From Prevotella sp. UBA2756 (lineage in GTDB: Bacteria; Bacteroidota; Bacteroidia; Bacteroidales; Bacteroidaceae): a stretch of 30,531 bases of DNA. Where the stretch lies: assembly GCA_002353205.1 (NCBI GenBank), contig DEJE01000010.1, positions 1-30,531 of the forward strand. The letters are read 5' to 3'. This document shows, in pieces, positions 7,247 to 15,543 of this stretch. Positions within the stretch are counted from its first letter, which is position 1, and the number at the start of each line of letters is the position of its first letter. The notes under the pieces are model-generated. The model was not told where the DNA came from and did no database searches. It was given only the letters and a program-made list of their open reading frames with translations. Position numbers and translations under genes: made by a program.

Positions 7247-9826
7247 TTAGAATTTGTATGCGATGTTCAACATTCCGTTAATTCCGTAGGCGTAGAACTT
7301 CTTCGGGTTCATGGAGAAGCGGTAGGCGCGTATGTTTCCGCTCGCCGTATAGTCGCTTCGGCTCTGCTCATAGCCTCCGGTGACAATCTTTTGGTTGTTC
7401 AGCAGGTTGGTCAGCGAGAGGTTGATGCTGACCGAACGGCCGTGTCTGAGCCGGATGCTGCGCCCGATGCTGGCGTCGACCATGATGCCTCCGTGTCCTT
7501 TCTGCTGCTCGAGTGCGCTGTCGAGCACGTTGCCGTCGTTGTCGATGACGAGCTCTCCGGCGTTCTGTCTGTTCCTGAGCGTCGACTCGTAGCGGTAGGA
7601 TGGCGAGTAGCTCAGGTAGATTCTGTCGTAGTAGTTGCAGTTCAGGTCGATGAACCATCCGCTCTTGTGGTAGCTCAGTATGATGCTTGCAGCCGTGAGT
7701 GGTGTTCCCGACTCTCGCATCCCTTTGTTCAGTACGAGCTCAGCCTTGTGGTCGTTGTTGTCGTTGTACGTTCCTGTTGTTGAACTCATGTACCACACTT
7801 TGGCGTTGTTCGTGTTCTTGGCCTCGCTGATGGTACCGATGGTCTTAATGCTGAAGTCGTTGTTGATGCTGAAGTTCAGTCCCCATTCCACGCCGTAGAA
7901 CACTTTGTCGATACCTGTCATTGAGACGTATGAGAACGAGTTGATGTCATCGTAGTAGAAATTCTGCCATTCTGTTTCATCCTTGATGGTGCTGTAATAG
8001 CCGTTGATGTTGGCCTTCAGCCATGATGTGCGCAGCTGGTATCCCACCTCGGCGCTGAGAACTTTCTCGTTTTTGAGGTCGAGCACGAAGTCGTTGTTCA
8101 CTTGCGGTGAGACGAAGGCCGTGCGTGCCTGTGGGGCCTTCCATTCATAACCGATTCCAAGCGAGACGGTGTTGCCCATTCCGAGGTTGTAGGAAAGCCC
8201 CGCTTTCCCTCCGCCGTCAAGGAAACGTGCGGTGCGACTCTTTCCGTAAGAGTTGTCGGGGGCCATACCGTTGCGCATCTTTCCGTCGCGAGCCATCTGT
8301 GTACCGCCGAGCCGTCCGCTGACGAACGAGTGCAGCTTGCCCTTGTCATACTTGTACGAAGCCCAGAGGTTGGCTTTGTCAACAAGCAGGTTGAAGTCGA
8401 AAGCGAAGCGGTCGCCGACACCGACGAAGGCGTTGGGATTGTTCAGATCGTACTGCACGCGTGGATCATCGGCGGCGTAGGTGCCCAGCGCGTAGGTGTT
8501 GATGTTGTGGAACGAGATGGCTCCAAGCATGTCGTCCATGGTGACATACTGCATGTTCTTGTTGGTGGAGAGGTTCACTCCGATGTTAGCCGAAGCAAAG
8601 CGGTTCAGTTCTTTGCGCAAGGCCGACGAGAGCGTGAATGTCAAGTTGTCCTGATGGTTGCGCTCGATGTAGTAGATGGCATCCTGGTTGGAGAGCGAAG
8701 CCTGCTTGTTGGCGAAGTATAGCTGGTCGAAGTTAATCTGCCGGTTGGCCTTGTCGCCTGAGAAGAACAGTCGGGCGCGCTCGAAGTCCTCGATGGCTTG
8801 GTTGGTCCGGTTGGCGGCATCGGTCTCGTCCCACACGTCGAAATAGCTCGACGGCATGTTCTTCCAGTAGTCGGGATGCGGGTTGTCGGTGTTGTTGTAG
8901 TCGAGCTTCGTGCGCGAATACATTCCGTAGCGTCCGAGGAGCGATGTGGTCAGCTTCGTACTCTCGTTGATTTGCCAGTCCCAGGTGGCCAGTGCGACGG
9001 GCGAGAAGTCGTTGACGACGCGCGAGCTGCGCTTCTTTCCGTCCTGATATCCCCAGTAAGGATTGTAGTAGCGGTCGTTGGCCAGCCAGTAGGTCTCGTC
9101 GGTACCAGCTCCCTGCGTTGCTCTTTCGGTGGGATTGCCCCATGTGACGAGCGACACGCGGTGCTGGTCGTTGATGATCTTCTCAGCACCGAGGAAGTAG
9201 GAGAGCGAGTTGTAGAACGTTCCCTCCACGTATCCCTCGTTGGCCCAGCGGTAAGTGAGGTTGGCAGAGAAAGCCCATCCCTTGGCATTCACGCCCGAGT
9301 TGTATGTGTACATGGCGCGGACGAGATAGTTGCGGTTGGCACCCGTGACGGTGACGCGTTGCCCTTGTGCAAGGTTCGAAGGCCTGAAGTTGTAGTTGTT
9401 CGATCCTCCCATCGACGACATGCTGAAGTTGTTCTTCTCGAAGGGAAGGGCATTCTCCACACCGCGGGTCTGCTGGTTAAGGCCGCCCACGATGGAATAG
9501 CGGAACTGTCCCGACGTCATGTCGTTCAGCGGAGCCCCGTTGACGTAGATCTCGTTGTACTTTTGGTTGAACGCACGGTAGCGGAAACGTACGGGAGAGA
9601 ACAGGTATCCCACCTGCGAGGCGTAGAGGTTACTGTTTGAGGAGATGATGGTGACGTTCTGCGACATGTCATCGTCCTCTCCCAGCTGTGCTTCGGTGAA
9701 TGTGAACGACTGCTCAAGATTGGCTTGGGCGGCCTGCTCTTCCGTTTGTCCCGTGTCGGTGTTCTGTGCGAAAACCAACGGAGCGTAGCAGAGAGCAATC
9801 ACTGCTAATATCAGCTTTTTCTGCAT
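7247..9826 (-). CDS. TonB-dependent-receptor-like outer-membrane beta-barrel protein
   Basis: The protein has 859 residues and a type I signal peptide (1-20, ending 'PLVFA'). After an acidic linker, residues about 55-150 look like a reduced plug ('EIYVNGAPLND' is the usual plug signature), then comes a long run of alternating amphipathic strands typical of a 22-strand barrel, ending in 'GINGMLNIAYKF' with the C-terminal Phe that outer-membrane proteins use for BamA recognition. The N-terminal carboxypeptidase-regulatory-like domain and a clear TonB box, common in SusC-like receptors, are not visible. No SusD-like gene follows; a DUF5689 lipoprotein and an OB-repeat lipoprotein do. It is the first gene of that operon, with a promoter at 9856-9886. 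It likely imports or binds a ligand caught by the two lipoproteins. Confidence 0.85.
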   Translation of the reverse strand: MQKKLILAVIALCYAPLVFAQNTDTGQTEEQAAQANLEQSFTFTEAQLGEDDDMSQNVTIISSNSNLYASQVGYLFSPVRFRYRAFNQKYNEIYVNGAPLNDMTSGQFRYSIVGGLNQQTRGVENALPFEKNNFSMSSMGGSNNYNFRPSNLAQGQRVTVTGANRNYLVRAMYTYNSGVNAKGWAFSANLTYRWANEGYVEGTFYNSLSYFLGAEKIINDQHRVSLVTWGNPTERATQGAGTDETYWLANDRYYNPYWGYQDGKKRSSRVVNDFSPVALATWDWQINESTKLTTSLLGRYGMYSRTKLDYNNTDNPHPDYWKNMPSSYFDVWDETDAANRTNQAIEDFERARLFFSGDKANRQINFDQLYFANKQASLSNQDAIYYIERNHQDNLTFTLSSALRKELNRFASANIGVNLSTNKNMQYVTMDDMLGAISFHNINTYALGTYAADDPRVQYDLNNPNAFVGVGDRFAFDFNLLVDKANLWASYKYDKGKLHSFVSGRLGGTQMARDGKMRNGMAPDNSYGKSRTARFLDGGGKAGLSYNLGMGNTVSLGIGYEWKAPQARTAFVSPQVNNDFVLDLKNEKVLSAEVGYQLRTSWLKANINGYYSTIKDETEWQNFYYDDINSFSYVSMTGIDKVFYGVEWGLNFSINNDFSIKTIGTISEAKNTNNAKVWYMSSTTGTYNDNNDHKAELVLNKGMRESGTPLTAASIILSYHKSGWFIDLNCNYYDRIYLSYSPSYRYESTLRNRQNAGELVIDNDGNVLDSALEQQKGHGGIMVDASIGRSIRLRHGRSVSINLSLTNLLNNQKIVTGGYEQSRSDYTASGNIRAYRFSMNPKKFYAYGINGMLNIAYKF

Positions 9827-9855
9827 AACGATAACTTGGTTAGTAATTGATGCTG

Positions 9856-9886
9856 CAAATATATAAAAAATATTTGTACTTTCAAA
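9856..9886 (-). promoter_or_regulatory. Bacteroidota-type promoter of the TonB receptor operon
   Basis: Minus strand TTTG (9883-9886), 19-nt spacer, TATATTTG (9856-9863): a full match to the -33/-7 pattern, about 30 nt upstream of the receptor start codon. Confidence 0.85.
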
Positions 9887-9933
9887 ATAAAAAATGATGT
9901 TTTCGTCGTTTTTTCAACGAAGGAAAGGCCGGA

Positions 9934-10266
9934 CTATGACTCCTTCTGCCCGAACAACCCCTTGATCCAGTCCCATAGCTTGCGACCCATTTTTCGTTCG
10001 ATGCCTGCCTGAGTGGTGGGGATGCCCGTCTGCTTGGTGAACTTGCGCCTCAGCTTGTTGATGCCGAGAAACTCCTTCCAGTTGAAGCGCACGGAAAGAC
10101 CGGGGATGCCTGTCTTGGTATAGCGCTTGCTGGAGCTCCGACGGGTCGTTTTCTTTGTGGCAGTAGACTTCTTCTTAGCCGACGACTTGCTCTTCGTCGA
10201 TTTCGTTGACGACTTGGCAGCGTCTATCTGTTGATCTTCCAGATGCGAAGTGTCGAGTAGTGACAT
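9934..10266 (-). CDS. Small, strongly basic protein of unknown function
   Basis: This 110-residue protein has two parts. Residues about 17-50 are a low-complexity stretch of Lys, Ser and Thr like a disordered nucleic-acid-binding or histone-like tail. Residues about 51-110 ('KTGIPGLSVRFNWKEFLGIN' and following) look ordered, rich in Lys, Arg, Trp and Ile, and end in a likely amphipathic helix ('LWDWIKGLFG'). No signal peptide is seen, so it should stay in the cytoplasm. It is transcribed away from aroA from overlapping divergent promoters. I do not recognise the family. Binding to nucleic acid or membrane is only an inference from charge. Confidence 0.75.
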   Translation of the reverse strand: MSLLDTSHLEDQQIDAAKSSTKSTKSKSSAKKKSTATKKTTRRSSSKRYTKTGIPGLSVRFNWKEFLGINKLRRKFTKQTGIPTTQAGIERKMGRKLWDWIKGLFGQKES

Positions 10267-10296
10267 AAGCGATTTGTATTAAAATTTGCTATTTGG

Positions 10297-10328
10297 TTGC
10301 GAAGTTACAAAAAATATTTGTATTTTTG
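10297..10328 (+). promoter_or_regulatory. Probable promoter of the aroA-porW-porX operon
   Basis: TTGC (10297-10300), 20-nt spacer, TATTTTTG (10321-10328). The -7 element is a full match and the -33 element is one base off TTTG. The predicted leader to aroA is about 80 nt. Confidence 0.7.
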
Positions 10329-10331
10329 CAA
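10300..10331 (-). promoter_or_regulatory. Probable promoter of the basic-protein gene, facing the aroA promoter
   Basis: Minus strand TTGC (10328-10331), 20-nt spacer, TAACTTCG (10300-10307), one base off TAnnTTTG. Each -33 element overlaps or abuts the -7 element of the opposite promoter, so the two cannot easily be occupied together. Confidence 0.6.
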
Positions 10332-10412
10332 GAAAATCGGCAGGAAATAAGTTCTCCTACCCTAAAAGTTATGCATCAACTGTAATCAATATAACTGTAA
10401 AAACACCTTGGA

Positions 10413-11675
10413 ATGAATAAAAACTCACGTCAATATGAACTGTTCGGACCGCAACGGCTCGATACCACCATCCACCTGCCAGCCTCGAAAAGCATCAGCA
10501 ACCGTGCGCTGGTGATAGAAGCCTTGCTCGGAGGAGGGCAGATGCCCGAGAACCTGAGCGACTGCGATGACACCGCCGTTGTGGTGAGTGCGTTGCGCGA
10601 CATGCCCTACGAAATCAATATCGGTGCGGCCGGAACGGCCATGCGCTTCATGACCGCCTATCTCAGTACGCTCGACGGACAGACCCATGTGCTGACAGGT
10701 ACCGAGCGCATGAAGCACCGCCCCATCAAAGCCTTGGTCGACGCTTTGCGCTACGTTGGTGCTAATATAGAATATGTGGGCGAGGAGGGATTTCCGCCCT
10801 TGCGCATCACCGGCAGTCAGCTCGAGGGCGGACGTGTTGAGATGGCGGGCGACGTCAGTTCGCAGTTCATCTCGGCGCTGCTGCTCGTAGGACCTGTCAT
10901 GCGCAGAGGTCTTCAGCTGGTGCTTACCGACAGAATCATCTCCCGACCTTACATCGACCTCACCCTCCACACCATGCACGACTTTGGCGGGCGCGTAGAT
11001 TGGACCGACGTGAACGTCATCACCGTGGAACCGCAACCCTACATACAGCGCAGCTACTTCATTGAAAACGATTGGAGCGCGTCGAGCTATTGGTACGAAA
11101 TGCTTGCTCTGGCACACGACGAAGACAGCCGCTTGGAGCTGACAGGGCTCACCGACGGCTCGCGTCAGGGCGATTCCATGATCAGATACATGTTCACCAT
11201 GCTTGGTGTCAAGTCGCAGTTCGGATGCACAGAGCAGGGCGTTCCCACCACGGTGACGCTGCGCAAGACGGGCCTGCGCCCTCCACGTCTCGACTACGAC
11301 TTCATCAATCAGCCCGACTTGGCGCAGACGCTGGTGGTGAGCTGTGCCCTGATGGACATTCCCTTCCGATTCACGGGGCTGGGCACGTTGCGCATCAAGG
11401 AGACCGACCGCATAGAAGCCTTGAAGCGCGAGATGCAGAAGCTGGGCTACATGCTCACCGACGAAGGGAATGGCGTACTCTCGTGGAACGGTGAGCGCTG
11501 TCAGCCAACGCTAGAGCCCATCGACACCTACGACGACCACCGCATGGCCATGGCCTTTGCACCGGCGTGCCTGCGCTTCCCCGGCCTGCGCATCAACCAG
11601 CCACAGGTCGTCACCAAGTCATATCCGCGTTTCTGGGACGATCTGCAGTCGGCAGGTTTCACCATCAACAGCTGA
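10413..11675 (+). CDS. aroA: 3-phosphoshikimate 1-carboxyvinyltransferase (EPSP synthase)
   Basis: The enzyme joins shikimate-3-phosphate and phosphoenolpyruvate in the sixth step of the shikimate pathway (aromatic amino acids, folate, menaquinone). The 420 residues carry the family signatures: 'LPASKSISNRAL' with Lys26 near the N-terminus, 'GAAGTAMRF' (71-79), 'ERMKHRPI' (98-105), 'DVSSQFISALLL', 'KETDRIEALKREM' and 'DTYDDHRMAMAFAP'. The Pro that follows Arg in the E. coli NAGTAMRP loop is Phe79 here; this loop lines the PEP/glyphosate pocket. Length is normal. It leads a plus-strand run of four genes with gaps of 6, 19 and 3 nt, so it is probably co-transcribed with porW and porX. Confidence 0.97.
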   Translation: MNKNSRQYELFGPQRLDTTIHLPASKSISNRALVIEALLGGGQMPENLSDCDDTAVVVSALRDMPYEINIGAAGTAMRFMTAYLSTLDGQTHVLTGTERMKHRPIKALVDALRYVGANIEYVGEEGFPPLRITGSQLEGGRVEMAGDVSSQFISALLLVGPVMRRGLQLVLTDRIISRPYIDLTLHTMHDFGGRVDWTDVNVITVEPQPYIQRSYFIENDWSASSYWYEMLALAHDEDSRLELTGLTDGSRQGDSMIRYMFTMLGVKSQFGCTEQGVPTTVTLRKTGLRPPRLDYDFINQPDLAQTLVVSCALMDIPFRFTGLGTLRIKETDRIEALKREMQKLGYMLTDEGNGVLSWNGERCQPTLEPIDTYDDHRMAMAFAPACLRFPGLRINQPQVVTKSYPRFWDDLQSAGFTINS

Positions 11676-11681
11676 TCAGCT

Positions 11682-12068
11682 ATGTGGATTCTTGTCATTG
11701 CACTCATCATATTAGGACTTTTTTCTGCCATATTAGGCACTCTCCGACACAATAAAGACGGGGATAGCAACGTTATAAACGTGGGCACAGACTGTTCGTC
11801 GTGCAATGGCGACAATGCCAAATGCGAGCAGACGTGCATGATGGAGGCTGCCACGAAGGATGTGGAATATTTCGACGATGAAGAGCTCGACCGCTTCAGC
11901 GCCCGTCCTTCCGACAGCTATACCGACGATGAGGCTGAAGCGTTTCGCGAAGTGCTCTACACCATGCGCCCTTCAGAGGTGAAAGCCTGGTCGAGGAGCC
12001 TCACCCTTCGCGGCATCAGCCTGCCCGACCAAGTGAAGGACGAGGTGTTCGTCCTCATGGAGTCGTGA
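11682..12068 (+). CDS. Small membrane-anchored protein with a four-Cys cluster, unknown function
   Basis: The protein has 128 residues. A single N-terminal hydrophobic helix (about 2-19) anchors it. It is followed by a CxxC-x6-CxxxC cluster (Cys38, 41, 48, 52), which could hold a metal or form disulphides. The rest is acidic ('FDDEELD', 'DDEAEAF') and ends in a compact helical region that mentions no known active site. The start codon is 6 nt after aroA and the stop 19 nt before porW. I recall such a gene as a conserved neighbour of aroA in Bacteroidales but know of no assigned function. Its place between aroA and two type IX secretion genes makes an envelope role plausible. Confidence 0.85.
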   Translation: MWILVIALIILGLFSAILGTLRHNKDGDSNVINVGTDCSSCNGDNAKCEQTCMMEAATKDVEYFDDEELDRFSARPSDSYTDDEAEAFREVLYTMRPSEVKAWSRSLTLRGISLPDQVKDEVFVLMES

Positions 12069-12087
12069 GTAAAAAGAATCATCTGGA

Positions 12088-15000
12088 ATGAGAAGCAATG
12101 ATAGAAAAACGGTCAAGTCGCTCGTCTTGAAACTTTTCAAGGCGACAGCTTGCCGACTGCCTCTCCGCCACAACAGCCGTTGCGGCCTTCCCATTCCTTC
12201 TCCTGTTTTTTCCCTCTTTCTCTTATTCTCTATTGCGATGATGGTTTGTGCGTGTTCTACCGAGAAGAATACGGCACAGACTCGCTGGTGGCATTCTTTC
12301 ACCGCCCGTTATAATACCTATTATAATGGTTCGCTGGCCTATATCGACGGCTCGCTGGCCAAGGAGCAGGGCAACAAGGACAACTTCACCGAGATGCTCC
12401 CCCTCTACACGGTGAGCAACAAAAACTCTAAAGACCTGGGCTCTTCCAACTTCGACCGGGCCATCGAGAAGAGTCAGAAGGCCATCAAGCAGCACAGCAT
12501 CAAGAAACGGCCCGAATGGAAGAAGAGCCGCAAGAAGACAGAGCGCGACATCGAATGGCTCAACCGCAAGGAGTACAACCCGTTCCTGTGGAAAGCGTGG
12601 ATGCTCATGGGGCGGTCGCAGTTCCATAAGGGCGCCTTCGACGAGGCTGCTTCCACGTTCGCCTACATGGCACGCCTCTATCAGTCGCAGCCCGCCATCT
12701 ACGGCCGAGCCCGCGCCTGGCTGGCCAAGTGCTATGTAGAGCTCGACTGGATCTACGATGCCGAGGATGTCATCAGCAAGATGAACCGCGACTCGATGGA
12801 CTGGCGCGCGGTGAAAGAGTGGAACTACACCTACGCCGACTACTATCTCCACACCGGACGGCTGCAAGAGGCCGTTCCCTATCTGCAGAAAGTCATCAAG
12901 CAGGAGATGCGCAAGAAGCAGAAAGCGCGCGAACTGTTCCTCTTGGGACAGGTGCAGGCTGCCCTCGGTCACAACGAGCAGGCCTATAAGGCGTTCCGTC
13001 GAGTGGTGCGCACCAATCCGCCCTACGAACTGGAGTTCAATGCGCGCATCGCCATGACCGAGGTGATGGCTGGCGGGCATCCCAAGAAGATGATCTCGCG
13101 GCTGAAGCGCATGGCGCGGTCGGAGAAGAACGTCGACTATCTCGATCAGGTCTACTATGCCATCGGCAACATCTATCTTTCCGAGAAAGATACCGTCAAC
13201 GCGATCGCTGCCTACGAGAAAGGCAACGAGAAAGCCACGCGCAGCGGTATCGAGAAGGGTGTCCTCTTGCTTCATCTCGGCGATCTCTACTGGCAGAAGC
13301 AGAAGTTCAGCGATGCCCGGCGTTGCTACGGCGAAGCCATCGGCCTGCTCGACAAGGAGCGTCCCGACTACGAGCAGCTGTCAGAGCGCTCGAAGGTCCT
13401 CGACCAACTTGTTCCTTTCACCGAAGCCGTCCATCTGCAGGATTCACTCCAGTGGCTGGCCAAGGCCCCCGAGGCCGAGCGCAATGCTGCCATCGACCGC
13501 GTCATCGAGGAACTCATCAAGAAAGAGAAAGAGGAGAAGCGCCGCCAGCAGGAGGCGGAGGCCGAGCAGCAGGTGCAGAAAGAGCAGAACCGTGGCGGAG
13601 GACGTCAGCAGGACGACCGTCGGCCTGCCACTCCCACGCAGCAGTCGCAGCAGGGAGCGTGGTATTTCTACAATCCGCCGGCCGTCACCCAGGGCAAGCA
13701 GGCTTTCCAGAGACTGTGGGGAAAGCGTGAGAACGTCGACAACTGGCGGCGTTCCAACCAGACCGTCGTTGCCGGGGCGATGGGAGCCGAAGAGTTCACC
13801 GACGAGATGCGCGACTCTCTTGCGCGTGCCGCCGAGGTGGAAGACTCGCTCAAGCAGATTACCGATAGCGCGCAGAACGACCCCCACAAGCGCGAATACT
13901 ACTTGGCACAGATCCCCTTCACCGACGAACAGGTAGAAGCCAGCAACCTCATCATCATGGACGGCCTCTACAACAGCGGCGTCATCTTCAAAGACAAGCT
14001 CGACATGCTCGATCTCAGCGAGCGGCAGCTGCGACGGCTCACCGACAGCTACCCCTCCTTCGAGCACATGGACGATGTCTACTACCACCTTTGGCTACTC
14101 TACCAGCGAAGGCATCAGCCGCAGGTGGCTGCCACATACCTCAGCTACTTGCAGGCCAAATGGCCCGACAGCAAGTGGACGAAGCTCCTCAGCGACCCCT
14201 ATTACGTGGAGAACGCGCGCATCGGCGAACACGTTGAAGACTCCATCTACGCTGCCACCTACGCCGCTTTCAAAGCCAACCGCTTCGACGACGTCAGGGC
14301 CAACACACGTATCTCTGCCGAGCGCTTCTCAATGGGTTACCACCGCGACAAGTTCATCTTCATCGGCGGACTGAGCAAGCTCAACGCCGGCGACAGCGAC
14401 GGCTGCCTGAAAGATATGGAAGAGGTGGTGAAAGAGTTCCCCAAGAGCGAGGTGAGCAGCATGGCAGGCATGATCATCAACGGCGTGAAGGCCGGTCGGC
14501 GCCTCCATGGCGGACGCTTCGACATGGGCGACGTGTGGGCGCGGCGCACCGTCGTCATGAGCGACAGCGACTCCATTGCTGCCCGTAAGTTCGAGGTCGA
14601 GCGCAATGTCGACTTCGTCTTCATGCTTGCCTATCAGCCCGACTCCGTCAACCAGAACCAGCTCCTCTTCGAGATGGCGCGCTTCAACTTCACCAGCTTC
14701 GTAGCGCGCAACTTCGACATCGAGATCGAGGACGTCGACGGACTGCGACGCATGCGCGTCAGCGGCTTCCACAGCTACGACGAGGTGCTGCAGTATGCCC
14801 GTCAGCTCTACAGCAATACCGCCATCGCACGGCTGGCAAAGCCTTGCCGCACCATCCTCATCAGCACCAAGAACCTGGAGCTCCTGGGCACCAACTTCAG
14901 CTACAACGACTACGATGCGTTCTACGAGAAGCATTTCATCCCGTTGAAGATCAGCACCGTCCTGCTCCTCACCGAGCCTGAGACCATCGAATATGAGCGG

Positions 15001-15540
15001 CAGCCCGAACCCGCACCTGACGAGAACCAGTCTGAGGGCGACGATATATATAATGGTGGCGTCATCGACGACAACATGCTGATGGATCTCGACCTCGACG
15101 ACGGAACCATCCCTCTGCCCGACGACGGCACCATCGCCCTGCCCGACGATGACGCAACGGTGGTCGACGAGCAACAGCAGCCTGCACAGCCCGCAACGCA
15201 GCCCGTGCAACCTCAGGAGCAGCAACCCGTTCAGCCGGCGCAACCTCAGCAACAGCAGCCTGCACAGCCGGAGCAGCCGACCAAGCCTGTTCAGCCCGCG
15301 CAGCCCGTACAGCCCGTACAGCCTGCGGACGACGACGTCGTCATTATCGACGACGGCGAGACTCCCGCCGTTCCCGCCGCTCCCGCGAAGCCCGCAGCCC
15401 CTGCCACCCCAGCGAAGCCCGCAGCCCCCGCAGCCCCTGCAGCCCCTGCGAAACCCGCAGCTCCTGCCGCTCCTGCGAAGCCCGCCACTCCTGCCACTCC
15501 TCCTGTAGACGACGAATATTTTGAATTTGATGGATTTTAG
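12088..15540 (+). CDS. porW: PorW/SprE-type TPR lipoprotein of the type IX secretion system
   Basis: This 1150-residue protein matches PorW (P. gingivalis)/SprE (F. johnsoniae), an outer-membrane lipoprotein needed for type IX secretion and thought to link the secretion motor to outer-membrane parts. The conserved start of the mature protein is present ('CSTEKNTAQTRWWHSFTARY', from Cys56), followed by TPR-like helices (about 170-420). A charged Lys/Glu/Gln linker (about 474-520) and a C-terminal helical half follow. From about 970 to the end the protein becomes a disordered acidic, then Pro/Ala/Gln-rich tail. An unusual stretch of about 38 residues precedes the hydrophobic signal helix; no later ATG would keep that helix, so either the start is right or a non-ATG start is used. 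The stop is 3 nt before porX. Confidence 0.88.
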   Translation: MRSNDRKTVKSLVLKLFKATACRLPLRHNSRCGLPIPSPVFSLFLLFSIAMMVCACSTEKNTAQTRWWHSFTARYNTYYNGSLAYIDGSLAKEQGNKDNFTEMLPLYTVSNKNSKDLGSSNFDRAIEKSQKAIKQHSIKKRPEWKKSRKKTERDIEWLNRKEYNPFLWKAWMLMGRSQFHKGAFDEAASTFAYMARLYQSQPAIYGRARAWLAKCYVELDWIYDAEDVISKMNRDSMDWRAVKEWNYTYADYYLHTGRLQEAVPYLQKVIKQEMRKKQKARELFLLGQVQAALGHNEQAYKAFRRVVRTNPPYELEFNARIAMTEVMAGGHPKKMISRLKRMARSEKNVDYLDQVYYAIGNIYLSEKDTVNAIAAYEKGNEKATRSGIEKGVLLLHLGDLYWQKQKFSDARRCYGEAIGLLDKERPDYEQLSERSKVLDQLVPFTEAVHLQDSLQWLAKAPEAERNAAIDRVIEELIKKEKEEKRRQQEAEAEQQVQKEQNRGGGRQQDDRRPATPTQQSQQGAWYFYNPPAVTQGKQAFQRLWGKRENVDNWRRSNQTVVAGAMGAEEFTDEMRDSLARAAEVEDSLKQITDSAQNDPHKREYYLAQIPFTDEQVEASNLIIMDGLYNSGVIFKDKLDMLDLSERQLRRLTDSYPSFEHMDDVYYHLWLLYQRRHQPQVAATYLSYLQAKWPDSKWTKLLSDPYYVENARIGEHVEDSIYAATYAAFKANRFDDVRANTRISAERFSMGYHRDKFIFIGGLSKLNAGDSDGCLKDMEEVVKEFPKSEVSSMAGMIINGVKAGRRLHGGRFDMGDVWARRTVVMSDSDSIAARKFEVERNVDFVFMLAYQPDSVNQNQLLFEMARFNFTSFVARNFDIEIEDVDGLRRMRVSGFHSYDEVLQYARQLYSNTAIARLAKPCRTILISTKNLELLGTNFSYNDYDAFYEKHFIPLKISTVLLLTEPETIEYERQPEPAPDENQSEGDDIYNGGVIDDNMLMDLDLDDGTIPLPDDGTIALPDDDATVVDEQQQPAQPATQPVQPQEQQPVQPAQPQQQQPAQPEQPTKPVQPAQPVQPVQPADDDVVIIDDGETPAVPAAPAKPAAPATPAKPAAPAAPAAPAKPAAPAAPAKPATPATPPVDDEYFEFDGF
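15100..15500 (+). repeat. Low-complexity coding repeats of the PorW tail
   Basis: The DNA encodes two DDGTI-type acidic repeats, then QP/PVQP/AQP repeats (about 15175-15330), then PAAPAKPAAP repeats (about 15360-15495). The last block is built of short C-rich units such as 'cccgcagcccctgc'. The tract is prone to slippage and to length differences between strains. Confidence 0.85.
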
Positions 15541-15543
15541 ACT

